A stretch of 64,000 nt of DNA from Streptomyces sp. SID12488. GTDB lineage: Bacteria > Actinomycetota > Actinomycetes > Streptomycetales > Streptomycetaceae. The translations under genes and the position numbers were made by a program. The stretch spans positions 1 to 64,000 of the forward strand of contig NZ_JAAGLT010000011.1 in the NCBI RefSeq assembly GCF_010548275.1, written 5' to 3'. The notes beneath the pieces are model-generated. The model made no database searches. It saw only the letters and a list, made by a program, of their open reading frames with translations, and had not been told where the DNA came from. Shown here piece by piece: positions 7,298-16,325 of the stretch (positions are counted from its first letter, which is position 1; every line of letters begins with the position of its first letter).

Positions 7298-8830
7298 TCA
7301 GTGGGCGACCACCGGAACCTTCAGCTCCTCCTCGGCGCCCTCGCCGCTGACCGAACTCATGTCCGGGGCACCGGCGGTGATGAAGGTGAAGGCGATGCCC
7401 GCCGCGGCGACCAGGATGCCGACGGCGAACCAGATGGCGCTGGTGTAACCCTCGACCATGGCCTCCAGCTGGACCAGCTGCTGCTGGGAGCGGGAGGTCG
7501 CGCTGCCGATGTGGTCGGCGACGTACGAGGTGGTGGCCGAGGCGGCGATCGTGTTCAGCAGGGCCGTACCGATCGCGCCGCCCACCTGCTGCGAGGTGTT
7601 GACCATCGCGGAGGCGACACCGGAGTCACGCGGCTCGACGCCCAGCGTGGCCAGGGACATGGCCGGCATGAACGCCGTACCCATGCCGAGGCCGAGCAGG
7701 AGCATGGCCGGCAGGAGCAGGGCCGCGTACGAGGAGCCGATCTCCATCTGGGTCAGCAGCAGCATGCCGAGCGCGGCGACCAGGAAGCCGGGGCCCATCA
7801 GCAGCCGCGCCGGGACGCGGGTCATCAGCCGGGCACCGATCTGCGTGGAGCCCGTGATCATGCCCACGATCATCGGCAGGAAGGCGAAGCCGGTCTTGAC
7901 CGGCGTGTAGCCCTTCACGATCTGCAGGTAGTAGGTCAGGAAGAGGAACAGGCCGAACATCGCGATGATCGCGAGGCCGAGCGAGAGGTAGACACCGCCG
8001 CGGTTGCGCTCGGTGATGACACGCAGGGGCAGCAGCGGGGCCTTGACCTTGGACTCGACGAACACGAAGGACGCCAGGAGCACCGCCGAGGCGATGAAGA
8101 GGCCGATCGTCAGGGAGTCGCTCCAGCCCTCGGACTCGGCCCGCGTGAAGCCGTAGACGAGGGAGACCAGACCGAGGGTGGACAGGACGACACCCGGGAT
8201 GTCGAGCGGCGAGCGGTTGCGGCTGCCGGACGGCTCACGGATGACGAAGTACGCGCCGAGGGCGGCGACGATCGCGAACGGGATGTTCACGAAGAACGTC
8301 CAGCGCCAGTTCAGGTACTCGGTGAGGAAGCCGCCGAGGATGAGACCCACGGCGCCGCCGCCACCGGCGATCGCACCGTAGATGCCGAACGCCTTGGCGC
8401 GCTCCTTGGCGTCGGTGAACATCACCGCGAGCAGGGAGAGCGCGGCGGGCGCCAGCAGTGCGCCGAAGGCACCCTGCAGGGCGCGGGAGCCGAGGAGCAT
8501 CGCCTCGTTCGTCGCGGCGCCGCCCAGGGCGGAGGCGGCGGCGAAGCCGATCAGACCGGTGACGAAGGTGTTCTTGCGGCCCCAGATGTCGGCGATCCGG
8601 CCACCGAAGAGCAGCAGTCCGCCGAAGGCCAGGGCATAGGCCGTGATGACCCACTGGCGGTTGCCGTCCGATATTCCCAGGTCCTGCTGGGCGGAGGGCA
8701 GTGCGATGTTCACGATGGTCGCGTCGAGCACGACCATCAGCTGGGCGAGCGCGATGAACGTGAGCGCTTTCCAGCGGTTGGAGTCGGGAGTCGGCGCCTT
8801 GGCGGCGACAGCCTGGGCTGATTCGGACAT
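7298..8830 (-). CDS. DHA2-family (EmrB/QacA-type) MFS exporter
   Basis: A 510-aa protein with about 14 membrane segments. Motifs include LDATIVNIALPSAQQDL in TM1, FGGRIADIWGRKN (motif A), SRALQGAFGALLAPAAL (motif B region) and GGGGAVGLILGGFLTE (motif C). It should be a proton-driven exporter of drugs or metabolites. ATG 8830 is used; GTG 8842 is 12 nt upstream and neither has a strong ribosome-binding site. It follows a TetR gene on the same strand after 156 bp, so the regulator probably controls it. Confidence 0.9.
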   Translation of the reverse strand: MSESAQAVAAKAPTPDSNRWKALTFIALAQLMVVLDATIVNIALPSAQQDLGISDGNRQWVITAYALAFGGLLLFGGRIADIWGRKNTFVTGLIGFAAASALGGAATNEAMLLGSRALQGAFGALLAPAALSLLAVMFTDAKERAKAFGIYGAIAGGGGAVGLILGGFLTEYLNWRWTFFVNIPFAIVAALGAYFVIREPSGSRNRSPLDIPGVVLSTLGLVSLVYGFTRAESEGWSDSLTIGLFIASAVLLASFVFVESKVKAPLLPLRVITERNRGGVYLSLGLAIIAMFGLFLFLTYYLQIVKGYTPVKTGFAFLPMIVGMITGSTQIGARLMTRVPARLLMGPGFLVAALGMLLLTQMEIGSSYAALLLPAMLLLGLGMGTAFMPAMSLATLGVEPRDSGVASAMVNTSQQVGGAIGTALLNTIAASATTSYVADHIGSATSRSQQQLVQLEAMVEGYTSAIWFAVGILVAAAGIAFTFITAGAPDMSSVSGEGAEEELKVPVVAH

Positions 8831-8986
8831 GGAGATACCCACTTCGGGACTTCGGGAGAAAAGGAAGCGAAAAGGATCAGTTCGTCGGCGCTGACGACTG
8901 GAAGCTCGGTGTGTGTTGCCGGTTGTGGCCAGTTGTTGCGAGTGGTGACTCGGGTGGTGACTCGGGTGGTGCTCTGAACTAATCGG

Positions 8987-9643
8987 TCAGGATCGGCGCA
9001 GGTCCTCCATCGTCACGGCCTTGCCAGGCAGTTCGGAGCGGGCCGGGGCCCGCAGTCCGTCCAGGAACAGCTGCAGGTGCCGATGGACGAAACGGTCGAT
9101 GCTCGTGCACGCCGTACCCGCCGGAGGGCGGCTGAGCTGGGACACGGCGACCAACACGTCGCCCACCCCCACGTCGGTACGGAGCTGCCCGGCCGCCTTG
9201 GCGCGGTCCATGATCTCCCCGGTGAGCCGTTCGACCCGCTCCCGCGCGGCCTCCAGGTCCGGGTGGTGCTGGTCGAAGGTGCTGGACATCATCGGGCAGA
9301 GCGCGCCGATCCGCTCGTCGGCGGTGACATGCACGAAGCGCTCCAGCGCCGCGAAGGCGTCGCCGGTCTCGGCGAGCGCCAGTTCCACCGCCTCGGACGT
9401 ACGGTCCATGACCGAGCAGACGACCTCCCGAACGAGGGCCTCCCGGTCCGGGAAGTTGCGGTACACCGTGGCATTGCCGACGCCGGCCCGGCGGGCGATC
9501 TCGTCGATCGGCACCTCGGCACCGAACTCGACGAACATCTCGCGGGCGGCGGCGACGATCCGCTCCCGGTTGCGCAGGGCGTCGGCGCGGGGCCGGGTCA
9601 CCTTCTGCACGGGGATCGCGGTCTGCACGGCGTACTCCTTCAT
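8987..9643 (-). CDS. TetR-family regulator, probably of the adjacent exporter
   Basis: 218 aa. The N-terminal HTH is clear (RADALRNRERIVAAAREMF, VPIDEIARRAGVGNATVYRN, FPDREAL) followed by an ordinary TetR ligand domain. It lies upstream of the DHA2 exporter on the same strand. Two copies of the same 17-bp palindrome lie just upstream of its start, which suggests autoregulation and shared control of the exporter. The gap to the exporter carries an imperfect direct repeat of GGTGGTGACTCG near 8942-8966. Confidence 0.88.
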   Translation of the reverse strand: MKEYAVQTAIPVQKVTRPRADALRNRERIVAAAREMFVEFGAEVPIDEIARRAGVGNATVYRNFPDREALVREVVCSVMDRTSEAVELALAETGDAFAALERFVHVTADERIGALCPMMSSTFDQHHPDLEAARERVERLTGEIMDRAKAAGQLRTDVGVGDVLVAVSQLSRPPAGTACTSIDRFVHRHLQLFLDGLRAPARSELPGKAVTMEDLRRS

Positions 9644-9661
9644 GAACCTGGTATTGCGATC

Positions 9662-9718
9662 CGGGGAAGCAGTCCCCGTTTCGCTCGGACACTTGGCTAA
9701 ACGGGGAATCGATCCCCG
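9662..9718. promoter_or_regulatory. Two identical-arm palindromes, probable TetR operators
   Basis: CGGGGA-N5-TCCCCG occurs at 9662-9678 and again at 9702-9718. The centres are 40 bp apart, close to four helical turns. They lie 19-75 bp upstream of the TetR start. Confidence 0.7.
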
Positions 9719-9746
9719 GTTATTTCCCGGACCGGAAGAGATTGCA

Positions 9747-9762
9747 TGTGACCTGGATCACA
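9747..9762. promoter_or_regulatory. Perfect Crp-type site
   Basis: TGTGA (9747-9751), CCTGGA, TCACA (9758-9762). The dyad extends to GCATGTGA and TCACATGC (9744-9765), perfect over 8 bp each side. It matches the GTGA-N6-TCAC consensus of Streptomyces Crp and lies 120 bp before the protease start. Confidence 0.7.
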
Positions 9763-9884
9763 TGCGCTCGGCTGAGAACCCACGATCGGTCTCCTCCAGC
9801 GCGCGCCCGCGCCGACCTCGACACAGGGTGATCGAAAGGGTGCAGTCCGAGACCGGCGGCTGCCGTGGCGCGAGGGGTCCGTGC

Positions 9885-11186
9885 ATGCAGCAGCCGTCCA
9901 GCCGTCGTCGGATACGCCCGCCGGGCCCCCTGCGCCCCCGCCGGGCGGCGGCCCTGGTGTCCGTGGCCGCGCTGACCCTCGCGGTCAGCACCTCGGCCGG
10001 CACCGGGCACCTCACCAGGGGTTCCACGACGGCCGCGGGCTCCGTCCCGCTGGCCCGCGCCTCCGCGCTCGGCCCCTGTGCGATCCGGGGCGGTCTCGGC
10101 GTCCAGATGTCCGAGGGACTGCCCACCCCGGCCGGCTACTCCCGCTCCACCGGCACCGTCCGCGCGCTGAACCTGATGGTCGACTTCTCCGACGCCCCCG
10201 GCCAGGGCAGCGCCCTCGACCGGCTCGCGGAGTTCTTCCCGCAGACCCGGGACTGGTTCACCACCAGCTCGTACGGCCGCCTCGACTACCGCCCCGAGGC
10301 CCCCATTCCGGGCTGGCTGCGGATGCCCCGGTCGTTCCGCTCGTACGGCATAGAGCGCGGCGCCCCCTTCGACCCCGGCTACCGCAAGCTCGTCCACGAC
10401 ATCGTGGCCGCCGCCGACCCGACGGTCGACTTCCGCTCGTACGACCTGCTGAACGTGCTGGTCACCCCGAACGCGGGCCCCTCCGCCCTGGACACCGTCC
10501 TGTCCGTCACCTTCGCCGGCAATCGCGAGGCGCCGGTCGCGGACGGGGTGCCCGTCGCCAACGCGTCCTTCGTCTACTCCCGGCAGGACGACGGCTCCGG
10601 TTCGTACGACACCACGGGCTACCGCGTACTCCCCCACGAGAACGGCCATGTGTTCGGGCTGCCCGACCTGTACACGCAGCACGGCGGGGGCTCGGTCGGC
10701 CACTGGGACATCATGAGCGAGGACTGGGGGGCCAACAACGACCTCCTCGGCTGGCACAAGTGGAAGCTCGGCTGGCTGGACCCCTCACAGGTCGGCTGCG
10801 CGGCGACGGCCGGGACGGCGGAGTACATCCTCACCCCGCTGGCCCGCCCCGGCGGCGCGAAACTCATTTTCGTACCCGTCAACTCCCGTACGGGGTACGC
10901 CCTCGAGCTGCGTACGCGCGAGGGCAACGACGAGACGGTGTGCCGGCCGGGCGTGCTGGTCTACCGGGTCGACGCGAACGTCGACACCGGCCGCGGCCCG
11001 GTCACGGTGTACGACTCCCACCGGGGCAGCGGCGGCTGCACCCGCAGCCCGAACGTCCACGCGGAGCTGTCCGACGCGCCCTTCGCACCCGGGGAGACCT
11101 TCAAGGACCCGAAGCGGGGCATCCAGATCGCCGTGGCGAGCGCGGACCTCGACGGGAACTACCGGGTGGCGATCACCCGGCGGTGA
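9885..11186 (+). CDS. Secreted M6-like (immune-inhibitor-A-type) zinc metalloprotease
   Basis: 433 aa. The N-terminus (RRRIRPPGPLRPRRAA, then the hydrophobic stretch LVSVAALTLAVSTSAG) is a signal peptide. The catalytic motif H251-E252-N-G-H255 in LPHENGHVFGLPDLY is the HExxH zinc site of M6-type proteases, and the preceding YGRLDYRPEAP and following SVGHWDIMS support that family. It should degrade protein outside the cell. ATG 9885 has GAGGGG upstream. The frame is open much further 5' (to 9021), but that part is antisense to the TetR gene. A perfect Crp-type site lies upstream. Confidence 0.85.
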   Translation: MQQPSSRRRIRPPGPLRPRRAAALVSVAALTLAVSTSAGTGHLTRGSTTAAGSVPLARASALGPCAIRGGLGVQMSEGLPTPAGYSRSTGTVRALNLMVDFSDAPGQGSALDRLAEFFPQTRDWFTTSSYGRLDYRPEAPIPGWLRMPRSFRSYGIERGAPFDPGYRKLVHDIVAAADPTVDFRSYDLLNVLVTPNAGPSALDTVLSVTFAGNREAPVADGVPVANASFVYSRQDDGSGSYDTTGYRVLPHENGHVFGLPDLYTQHGGGSVGHWDIMSEDWGANNDLLGWHKWKLGWLDPSQVGCAATAGTAEYILTPLARPGGAKLIFVPVNSRTGYALELRTREGNDETVCRPGVLVYRVDANVDTGRGPVTVYDSHRGSGGCTRSPNVHAELSDAPFAPGETFKDPKRGIQIAVASADLDGNYRVAITRR

Positions 11187-11245
11187 GCCTGCCAGGGCCG
11201 ACGGCCGTACGGCCAGGGGTTCCTTACGGGCATTACGGTGTGCCC

Positions 11246-12967
11246 ATGGTCGCCCCCGCCACGAATGTCCCGCCGGTCCTGGACGGTCCCGTGCCCACCG
11301 AGGCCGTCGCACCGCTGATGCGCGGGATCGCCGTACTGCGGCAACTGACCGAGGCGGGCGGGACGCTGAGCCTGAGCGGGCTCGAGCGCGCGACCGGCCT
11401 GGCCCGTTCCACGGTGGACCGGATCACGGCGACGCTCGCCCGCATGGGGTACGTCCGTCTCGACGGCCGGGACGCGGTTCTCACCCCTCGGCTGATGGAG
11501 CTCGGCAACGCCTATCTGGCCGCCCTCCGGCTGCCCGCCCTGCTCGACGCGCACGCGGACGCCCTCGCCGACGAGTTGGACGAGTCGGTGTCGCTCGCGG
11601 TCGGTGACCGGGACGGCATCCGGTTCATCCACCAGGCCACCCGCCGCCGCGCGATGTCCCTCAGCTTCCGCATCGGCGACCTCCTCCCCGCCGAACGCAC
11701 CGCCCCCGGACCGCTGTTCGCCACCGAGTGGACGGCCGCCGACTGGCACCGCTGGCGCGAACGCCGCTCGGCGGACCCGACCGACCACGGCTTCCCCGCC
11801 GTTCCGCCCCGACCCGCCGTCTCGGGTGCCGTCTCGGGTGCCGTCTCGGGCGCCGACTTCGAGGCGTACGTCGAGCGGGCCCGCGCCGACGGCTGGGCAC
11901 TGGACGACCAGCTGATCGAACCGGGGCTGGTCGCCGTCTCCGTACCCGTACGGGACCCCCGTACGGGCCGGGTGGCCTGTGTCGCGAGCGTCGTCAGCCA
12001 CACGAGCCGCCGTACGGCGACCGACCTGCGCGACGACCTTTTGCCGCGCCTGCGCGCGACGGTGGCCGCGATGGAGGCCGAGCTACGGGCCGACCTGCGG
12101 GTGCGCCCGCCGGCCGGGACACCGGCGCCCCCTTCCGGCCTGGCCGCCTGGACCGGTGCCTCGAAGCAGGAACTGGGCCGGGAGTTCGTCGAGTCCCTGG
12201 CCAGAGGCCTCACCGTCCTGACGGCCTTCGGCGAGTCCCGCGCCGAGCTGACCCTGACGGAGGTCGCGCGGGCCACGGGCCTGGCGAGGGCGACCGCCCG
12301 CCGGGCCCTGATCACCTACGAGCACCTGGGGTACGTCGAGGCCCACGGCCGCACCTTCACCCTCACCCCCCGGGTCCTGTCCCTCGGCTTCCCGCCCCTC
12401 TCCCACACCTCCCTGCCCGAGATCGCCTCCCCTTACCTGGCCGAACTCGCGGCGCGCGTCGAGGAGTCGGCGTCACTGGCGGTCCTGACGGCGGACTCGG
12501 GGGCGGCTTCGGGAGCGGAGATCCAGTACACGGCACGGGTGGCGACGAGGCGCATCGTGAGCGCCAACATCACCGTCGGGACGCGGCTTCCGGCGTACCC
12601 GACCTCGATGGGCCGGGTACTGCTGGCCGACATACCGGAGGCGCGACGGCAGCCTCGTGACCTGGCCCCGCTGACTCCGCACACGGTGACGGACCCGGTG
12701 GCCTTCGCACGGGTGCTGGCGGAGGTGCGGGAACAGGGATACGCCCTGGTCAGCGAGGAGCTGGAGGAGGGGCTGCGGTCGATCGCGGTCCCGGTGCGGG
12801 ACCGTACGGGACGGGTCGTCGCGGCGGTGAACGTCGCGATGCACACGACCCGGCTTACGGCGGAGCAGTGTGTGACGGAGGTCCTGCCGGAGCTGTACGG
12901 GACCGCTTCACGGATCGAGGGGGAACTGCGGACGGCGGGAAGGTTCACCCGGGTGCCGCTGGCGTAG
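11246..12967 (+). CDS. Tandem-fused IclR-family regulator (two complete IclR units)
   Basis: 573 aa, about twice the usual IclR length. Unit 1 has a winged helix (about 27-80, with LSLSGLERATGLARSTVDRI) and an effector domain to about 275. Unit 2 starts near 307 and repeats the order: LTLTEVARATGLARATARRA, then an effector domain with RVLLADIPE and GYALVSEELEEGLRSIAVPV. The link in unit 1 contains a short SGAV repeat. One chain therefore carries both halves of what is usually a dimer. It lies 114 bp upstream of glucarate dehydratase on the same strand and probably regulates it, since IclR proteins often control sugar-acid and aromatic catabolism. Confidence 0.88.
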   Translation: MVAPATNVPPVLDGPVPTEAVAPLMRGIAVLRQLTEAGGTLSLSGLERATGLARSTVDRITATLARMGYVRLDGRDAVLTPRLMELGNAYLAALRLPALLDAHADALADELDESVSLAVGDRDGIRFIHQATRRRAMSLSFRIGDLLPAERTAPGPLFATEWTAADWHRWRERRSADPTDHGFPAVPPRPAVSGAVSGAVSGADFEAYVERARADGWALDDQLIEPGLVAVSVPVRDPRTGRVACVASVVSHTSRRTATDLRDDLLPRLRATVAAMEAELRADLRVRPPAGTPAPPSGLAAWTGASKQELGREFVESLARGLTVLTAFGESRAELTLTEVARATGLARATARRALITYEHLGYVEAHGRTFTLTPRVLSLGFPPLSHTSLPEIASPYLAELAARVEESASLAVLTADSGAASGAEIQYTARVATRRIVSANITVGTRLPAYPTSMGRVLLADIPEARRQPRDLAPLTPHTVTDPVAFARVLAEVREQGYALVSEELEEGLRSIAVPVRDRTGRVVAAVNVAMHTTRLTAEQCVTEVLPELYGTASRIEGELRTAGRFTRVPLA

Positions 12968-13018
12968 CCGCCGCTGCCATTGCCCACGCGCGGTCACTCA
13001 CCTAGTCTCGACCTGCAT

Positions 13019-13049
13019 ACATCCACATACATGGACGACATCCACATAC
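13019..13049. repeat. Two 12-bp direct repeats upstream of glucarate dehydratase
   Basis: ACATCCACATAC occurs at 13019-13030 and 13038-13049 (period 19 bp), in the 114-bp gap between the IclR gene and glucarate dehydratase. It is a candidate regulator site; a small dyad ACGCA-GTC-TGCGT follows. Confidence 0.45.
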
Positions 13050-13081
13050 GCAGTCTGCGTGCAAGGATCGCAAGGATCTCG

Positions 13082-14446
13082 ATGACCATGAGTACGCGTA
13101 CGAACACCAGCACCAGCACCAGCACGCCGACCGTCACCTCCCTCTCCGTCTATCCGGTCGCGGGGCGAGACAGCATGGCGCTGAATCTCTCCGGCGCCCA
13201 CGGCCCCTGGTTCACGCGCAACATCGTGATCCTCACCGACTCGGAGGGCCGTACGGGACTCGGTGAGGTCCCGGGCGGCGAGAAGATCACGCGGACGCTG
13301 CGCGACGCCGAGTCCCTGGTCGTCGGGGCGAAGGTGGGCGACTACAAGCGCGTCCTGGCGGAGATCGGGGCCCGGTTCGCCGACCGCGACTCGGGTGGAC
13401 GCGGCGCCCAGACCTTCGACCTGCGCACCACCGTGCACGCGGTGACAGCCGTCGAGTCGGCCCTCCTCGACCTCCTCGGCCAGCACCTGGACGTACCGGT
13501 CGCCGCTCTGCTCGGCGACGGCCAACAGCGTGATTCCGTACGGGTGTTGGGCTACCTCTTCTACGTCGGCGACCCGGACCGGACCGAGCTGGACTACGTC
13601 CGTGAGCCGGACTCGGACGTCGACTGGTACCGCGTCCGGCACGAGGAGGCCCTGACCCCGGAGGCGATCATCCGCCAGGCCGAGGCCACCCACGCCCTCT
13701 ACGGCTTCCGCGACTTCAAGCTCAAGGGCGGTGTCCTGGAGGGCGCGGAGGAGGTCAGGGCCGTACGGGCGCTGAAGGACCGCTTCCCGAAGGCCCGGAT
13801 CACCCTGGACCCGAACGGCGCGTGGTCGCTGCGCGAGGCGATCGAGCTGTGCACACCTCTGAACGGCACGCTGGCCTACGCCGAGGACCCCTGCGGCGCG
13901 GAGGACGGCTACTCGGGGCGCGAGATCCTCGCCGAGTTCCGCCGGGCGACGGGCCTGCCCACGGCGACCAACATGATCGCCACGGACTGGCGGCAGCTGA
14001 CCCACGCCCTGGCCCTCCAGTCGGTCTCCATCCCGCTGGCCGACCCGCACTTCTGGACCATGCAGGGCTCGGTACGCGTGGCCCAGCTGTGCAACGCGAT
14101 GGGTCTGACCTGGGGCTGTCACTCCAACAACCACTTCGACATCTCCCTGGCCATGGTCACCCACTGCGGCGCGGCGGCCCCGGGCGAGTACAACGCCCTC
14201 GACACCCACTGGATCTGGCAGGAGGGCCTGGAACGCCTCACGGTCGCACCGCCGCAGATCGTCGGCGGCGAGATCGCGGTGCCGGACGCGCCGGGGCTGG
14301 GGGTCCAGGTGGACATGGAACGGGTGCTCGCGGCACATGAGCTGTACCGGGAGCGGGCGTTGGGGGCACGGGACGACGCGATCGGGATGCGGTATCTGGT
14401 GCCGGGGTGGGAGTTCGACGGGAAGCGGCCGTGCCTGGTGCGGTAG
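13082..14446 (+). CDS. gudD: Glucarate dehydratase-like enzyme of the enolase superfamily
   Basis: 454 aa. It should dehydrate D-glucarate (or idarate) to 5-keto-4-deoxyglucarate, the first step of glucarate catabolism, in the cytoplasm with Mg2+. An N-terminal capping domain is followed by the barrel. Barrel residues visible are K213-L-K215 (FKLKGG), D243-P-N245 (metal ligand region), E268 (YAEDPCG) and H347 in HSNNHFDIS, the acid-base His of this subgroup. ATG 13082 (MTMSTRT) is preferred to the frame opening at 12980. The IclR-type regulator lies directly upstream. Downstream kinase, aldolase or transporter genes for the pathway are absent here. Confidence 0.85.
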   Translation: MTMSTRTNTSTSTSTPTVTSLSVYPVAGRDSMALNLSGAHGPWFTRNIVILTDSEGRTGLGEVPGGEKITRTLRDAESLVVGAKVGDYKRVLAEIGARFADRDSGGRGAQTFDLRTTVHAVTAVESALLDLLGQHLDVPVAALLGDGQQRDSVRVLGYLFYVGDPDRTELDYVREPDSDVDWYRVRHEEALTPEAIIRQAEATHALYGFRDFKLKGGVLEGAEEVRAVRALKDRFPKARITLDPNGAWSLREAIELCTPLNGTLAYAEDPCGAEDGYSGREILAEFRRATGLPTATNMIATDWRQLTHALALQSVSIPLADPHFWTMQGSVRVAQLCNAMGLTWGCHSNNHFDISLAMVTHCGAAAPGEYNALDTHWIWQEGLERLTVAPPQIVGGEIAVPDAPGLGVQVDMERVLAAHELYRERALGARDDAIGMRYLVPGWEFDGKRPCLVR

Positions 14447-14478
14447 GGGCACAGCCATGGCCGGCGGCTCCTGCCCAG

Positions 14479-14517
14479 CCGGGGCCTGTCCGGCGGTTCC
14501 TGCCGGACAGGCCCCGG
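14479..14517. terminator. 16-bp stem terminator between convergent genes
   Basis: Arms 14479-14494 and 14502-14517 are perfect complements around loop GGTTCCT, between glucarate dehydratase and the convergent DUF1062 gene. Confidence 0.75.
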
Positions 14518-14529
14518 CCCGAGGAGGGC

Positions 14530-15114
14530 TCAGCGCTTGAGCGTGAAGGTGAAGTCGCCGGAGAGCCTGCCGCCCAGCCGGACCGCCGAGACGAGACTCC
14601 CCTCCGCGATCAGTCTCTCGACCTCGGCCCGCGAAAGACCGCACCCTTCAGCGATCAGCCGCACCGGCCGGACAGGGATCCGGACCGCGAAGCGGACCGA
14701 GACGTCGAGTACCTCGCGGTCCGAGAGGTCCGAGCCGTCCGAGCCGTCCAGCCGGTCCGGGTGGCCCGGCCCACCGGTGTCGAGGCGCCAGGCGCCGTCC
14801 CAGTCGAGGGCTATGCGATTACGGCGCCTTACGACCGGATCCTGGAGCAACTCAGCTGCTAGGCCGGGGTCGTTGTCATGCAGCCGGTCCAGCAGCTCAG
14901 GTCGTACGGAGCGCACGTTCATCCGCTCCAGGACCGTGAGCTTCGCCGTGTCCCCGCACGCCGTACAGAGCACGAGGAGCCAGGCGTCGATGAGCTTGTG
15001 GTTGGCGTTGACGCGGAATTTGCCGCTTGCCCGGAAGCTCTCCGACGCGCATGCGTGACAACGGCGGAGGACGAGAGGCAGGCAGGTGGGCGTGACCACC
15101 CAGTTTTCGAGCAC
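14530..15114 (-). CDS. DUF1062 family protein
   Basis: About 194 aa. The N-terminal half carries two Cys pairs, one in RRCHACAS and one in LCTACGD, which suggests a small zinc-binding fold, followed by KLTVLERMNVRSVRPELL, a segment conserved in DUF1062 proteins. The C-terminal half ends in an RLGG-containing beta-rich tail. No catalytic function is known for the family. GTG 15114 (VLENWVVTPTC) is preferred; the frame opens with TTG at 15150. It has no operon partner and is convergent with glucarate dehydratase. Confidence 0.75.
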   Translation of the reverse strand: MLENWVVTPTCLPLVLRRCHACASESFRASGKFRVNANHKLIDAWLLVLCTACGDTAKLTVLERMNVRSVRPELLDRLHDNDPGLAAELLQDPVVRRRNRIALDWDGAWRLDTGGPGHPDRLDGSDGSDLSDREVLDVSVRFAVRIPVRPVRLIAEGCGLSRAEVERLIAEGSLVSAVRLGGRLSGDFTFTLKR

Positions 15115-15462
15115 AGAAGTACACCGGTTCCAGTGAGAAGTCCGCAGCAAAAAGCAGCGCGGCGCAAATACGCGACGCGCGACGAATCAGCACTCGGGAG
15201 GTCTCACACGGTGTACAACGGCACGTCCTAACCCAGACGACTTGGTCCGGCAGCACGGTAACTGCGCACAGCGGCGCCACTCCACTGGTTTTGATGCGGT
15301 CCTGGGACCGGGACTGGGACTGGGCCTTCGGGTACGGCTGTCCGCGCGCGGGCGTGGTTGGGCTCCGCCCCGGTCGGAGTGTTCGCCGTCAGGATGCTCG
15401 GTACCACCGTCGCCGCGAGCGGTGATGCAGTCACAGAGGACTTGCACGTGATCGACAGTGCT
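15115..15462. other. Intergenic stretch with no supported gene
   Basis: Short ORFs occur on both strands, but none has a recognisable protein, convincing start or codon pattern. I see no strong hairpin or repeat. Confidence 0.5.
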
Positions 15463-15738
15463 CTACCAGTGGGCCAGGTCGAACACCTTTGAGCAGTACG
15501 GGTCCACGGCGTCCGAAGGGTTGTACCGCAACTGGTCGTCGGCGATGAGGGAGGGCAGGGCCGCGGCCAGGCCCGTGACGCCCACGGCCACGGCTCCTGC
15601 CTCGTCGCGAAGTGACACGTCGAGGCCGACCACGTCGACCAGCCCCTCGCCGGTCACGTAGAGACGCGCGCTGTACCGGTCGAGGAGTCGCCGGTCCGCT
15701 CCGCAGCCCCTATACGGCGGACACTCGTCGGCGCACAT
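15463..15738 (-). CDS. Small hypothetical protein
   Basis: 91 aa from ATG 15738. The protein starts with a Cys-rich segment (CADECPPYRGCGADRR) and continues with an ordinary mixed composition (LYVTGEGLVDVVGLDVSLRD, then LPSLIADDQLRYNP). It looks more protein-like than neighbouring ORFs, but I do not recognise it. No signal peptide or membrane segment is seen. The start is only 24 bp from the tRNA gene, which runs the opposite way. The ribosome-binding site is weak (AGGAA, about 14 nt away). It may be real or a remnant. Confidence 0.4.
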   Translation of the reverse strand: MCADECPPYRGCGADRRLLDRYSARLYVTGEGLVDVVGLDVSLRDEAGAVAVGVTGLAAALPSLIADDQLRYNPSDAVDPYCSKVFDLAHW

Positions 15739-15762
15739 CCGCTAAGGTTTCCTACTAGCCCC

Positions 15763-15835
15763 GCCTTCGTAGCTCAGGGGATAGAGCACGGCTCTCCTAA
15801 AGCCGGTGTCGCAGGTTCGAATCCTGCCGAGGGCA
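15763..15835 (+). tRNA. tRNA-Arg (anticodon CCT)
   Basis: A 73-nt cloverleaf. Acceptor GCCTTCG pairs with CGAGGGC (one G-U) and is followed by discriminator A. The D-arm is GTAGCTCAGGGGATAGAGCAC, starting TAGCTCAG. The anticodon loop is CTCCTAA (anticodon CCT, reading AGG), and the T-arm contains GGTTCGAATCC. CCA is not encoded. Its 3' end is the attachment site of a remnant island, because 37 bp ending just past the gene are repeated at 17931-17967. Confidence 0.95.
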
Positions 15836-15838
15836 CAA
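15802..15838 (+). repeat. Left attachment site (attL) inside the tRNA 3' end
   Basis: These 37 bp, covering part of the anticodon stem, the T-arm and the acceptor, are identical to 17931-17967. The tRNA stays complete at this end, as expected for tyrosine-integrase elements. Confidence 0.8.
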
Positions 15839-15888
15839 CACATTGCCGCTCCGACCTGGGATTTATCCCCCAGCAAGGGCTCCTTCTC

Positions 15889-15913
15889 GGCCTCGGACTC
15901 CTCGTCCGAGGCC
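15889..15913 (+). terminator. Hairpin 53 bp after tRNA-Arg
   Basis: GGCCTCGGAC (15889-15898), loop TCCTC, GTCCGAGGCC (15904-15913), followed by GTTTG. A probable terminator for the tRNA transcript, inside the island. Confidence 0.6.
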
Positions 15914-16325
15914 GTTTGCGTGAGCGGTGCGTGAGCGGACGGGGAGTTGATCTCCCGAACTTCACCCAACAGATCAGCAGCGTTCGGCACGGATTCCGTC
16001 TCGGGCTCCTCCGAGTCAGCGGGCTCTGACTCCACTTCGGGAGCGATGTTCTCCGACCGTCGTCGTGGCGGGCCGGCCACACACCAACCCCGATCCCGGA
16101 TGGATGCGCGAACAGCTCTGCCCTTCCGCATGATCAGAAACCATGCGGAACCGTGGTGTCGGCGACGGGCTGCGAGGGCGTCGTAAATCGGGCCTGCCGG
16201 TCAGCTGACATCATGCTTCATCCAAGAAGACACGGGACCGCGAGACCGCGAGGGCAGCCCGGAGTCACGTCCGGGCCGCCCTTCGGCCGTTGCTCACGAA
16301 TCGTCCGTCTCGTCGGCACCCCCGG

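Noticed and set aside
9021..9884. Long N-terminal extension of the M6 protease gene
   Set aside because: The extension is antisense to the TetR gene and the operators, while ATG 9885 has a ribosome-binding site and signal peptide.
15742..16131. Minus-strand ORF of 129 aa through the tRNA-Arg
   Set aside because: Its C-terminus (ALGRIRTCDTGFRR and so on) is the antisense of the tRNA, a known annotation artefact. The rest is acidic low complexity in the island.
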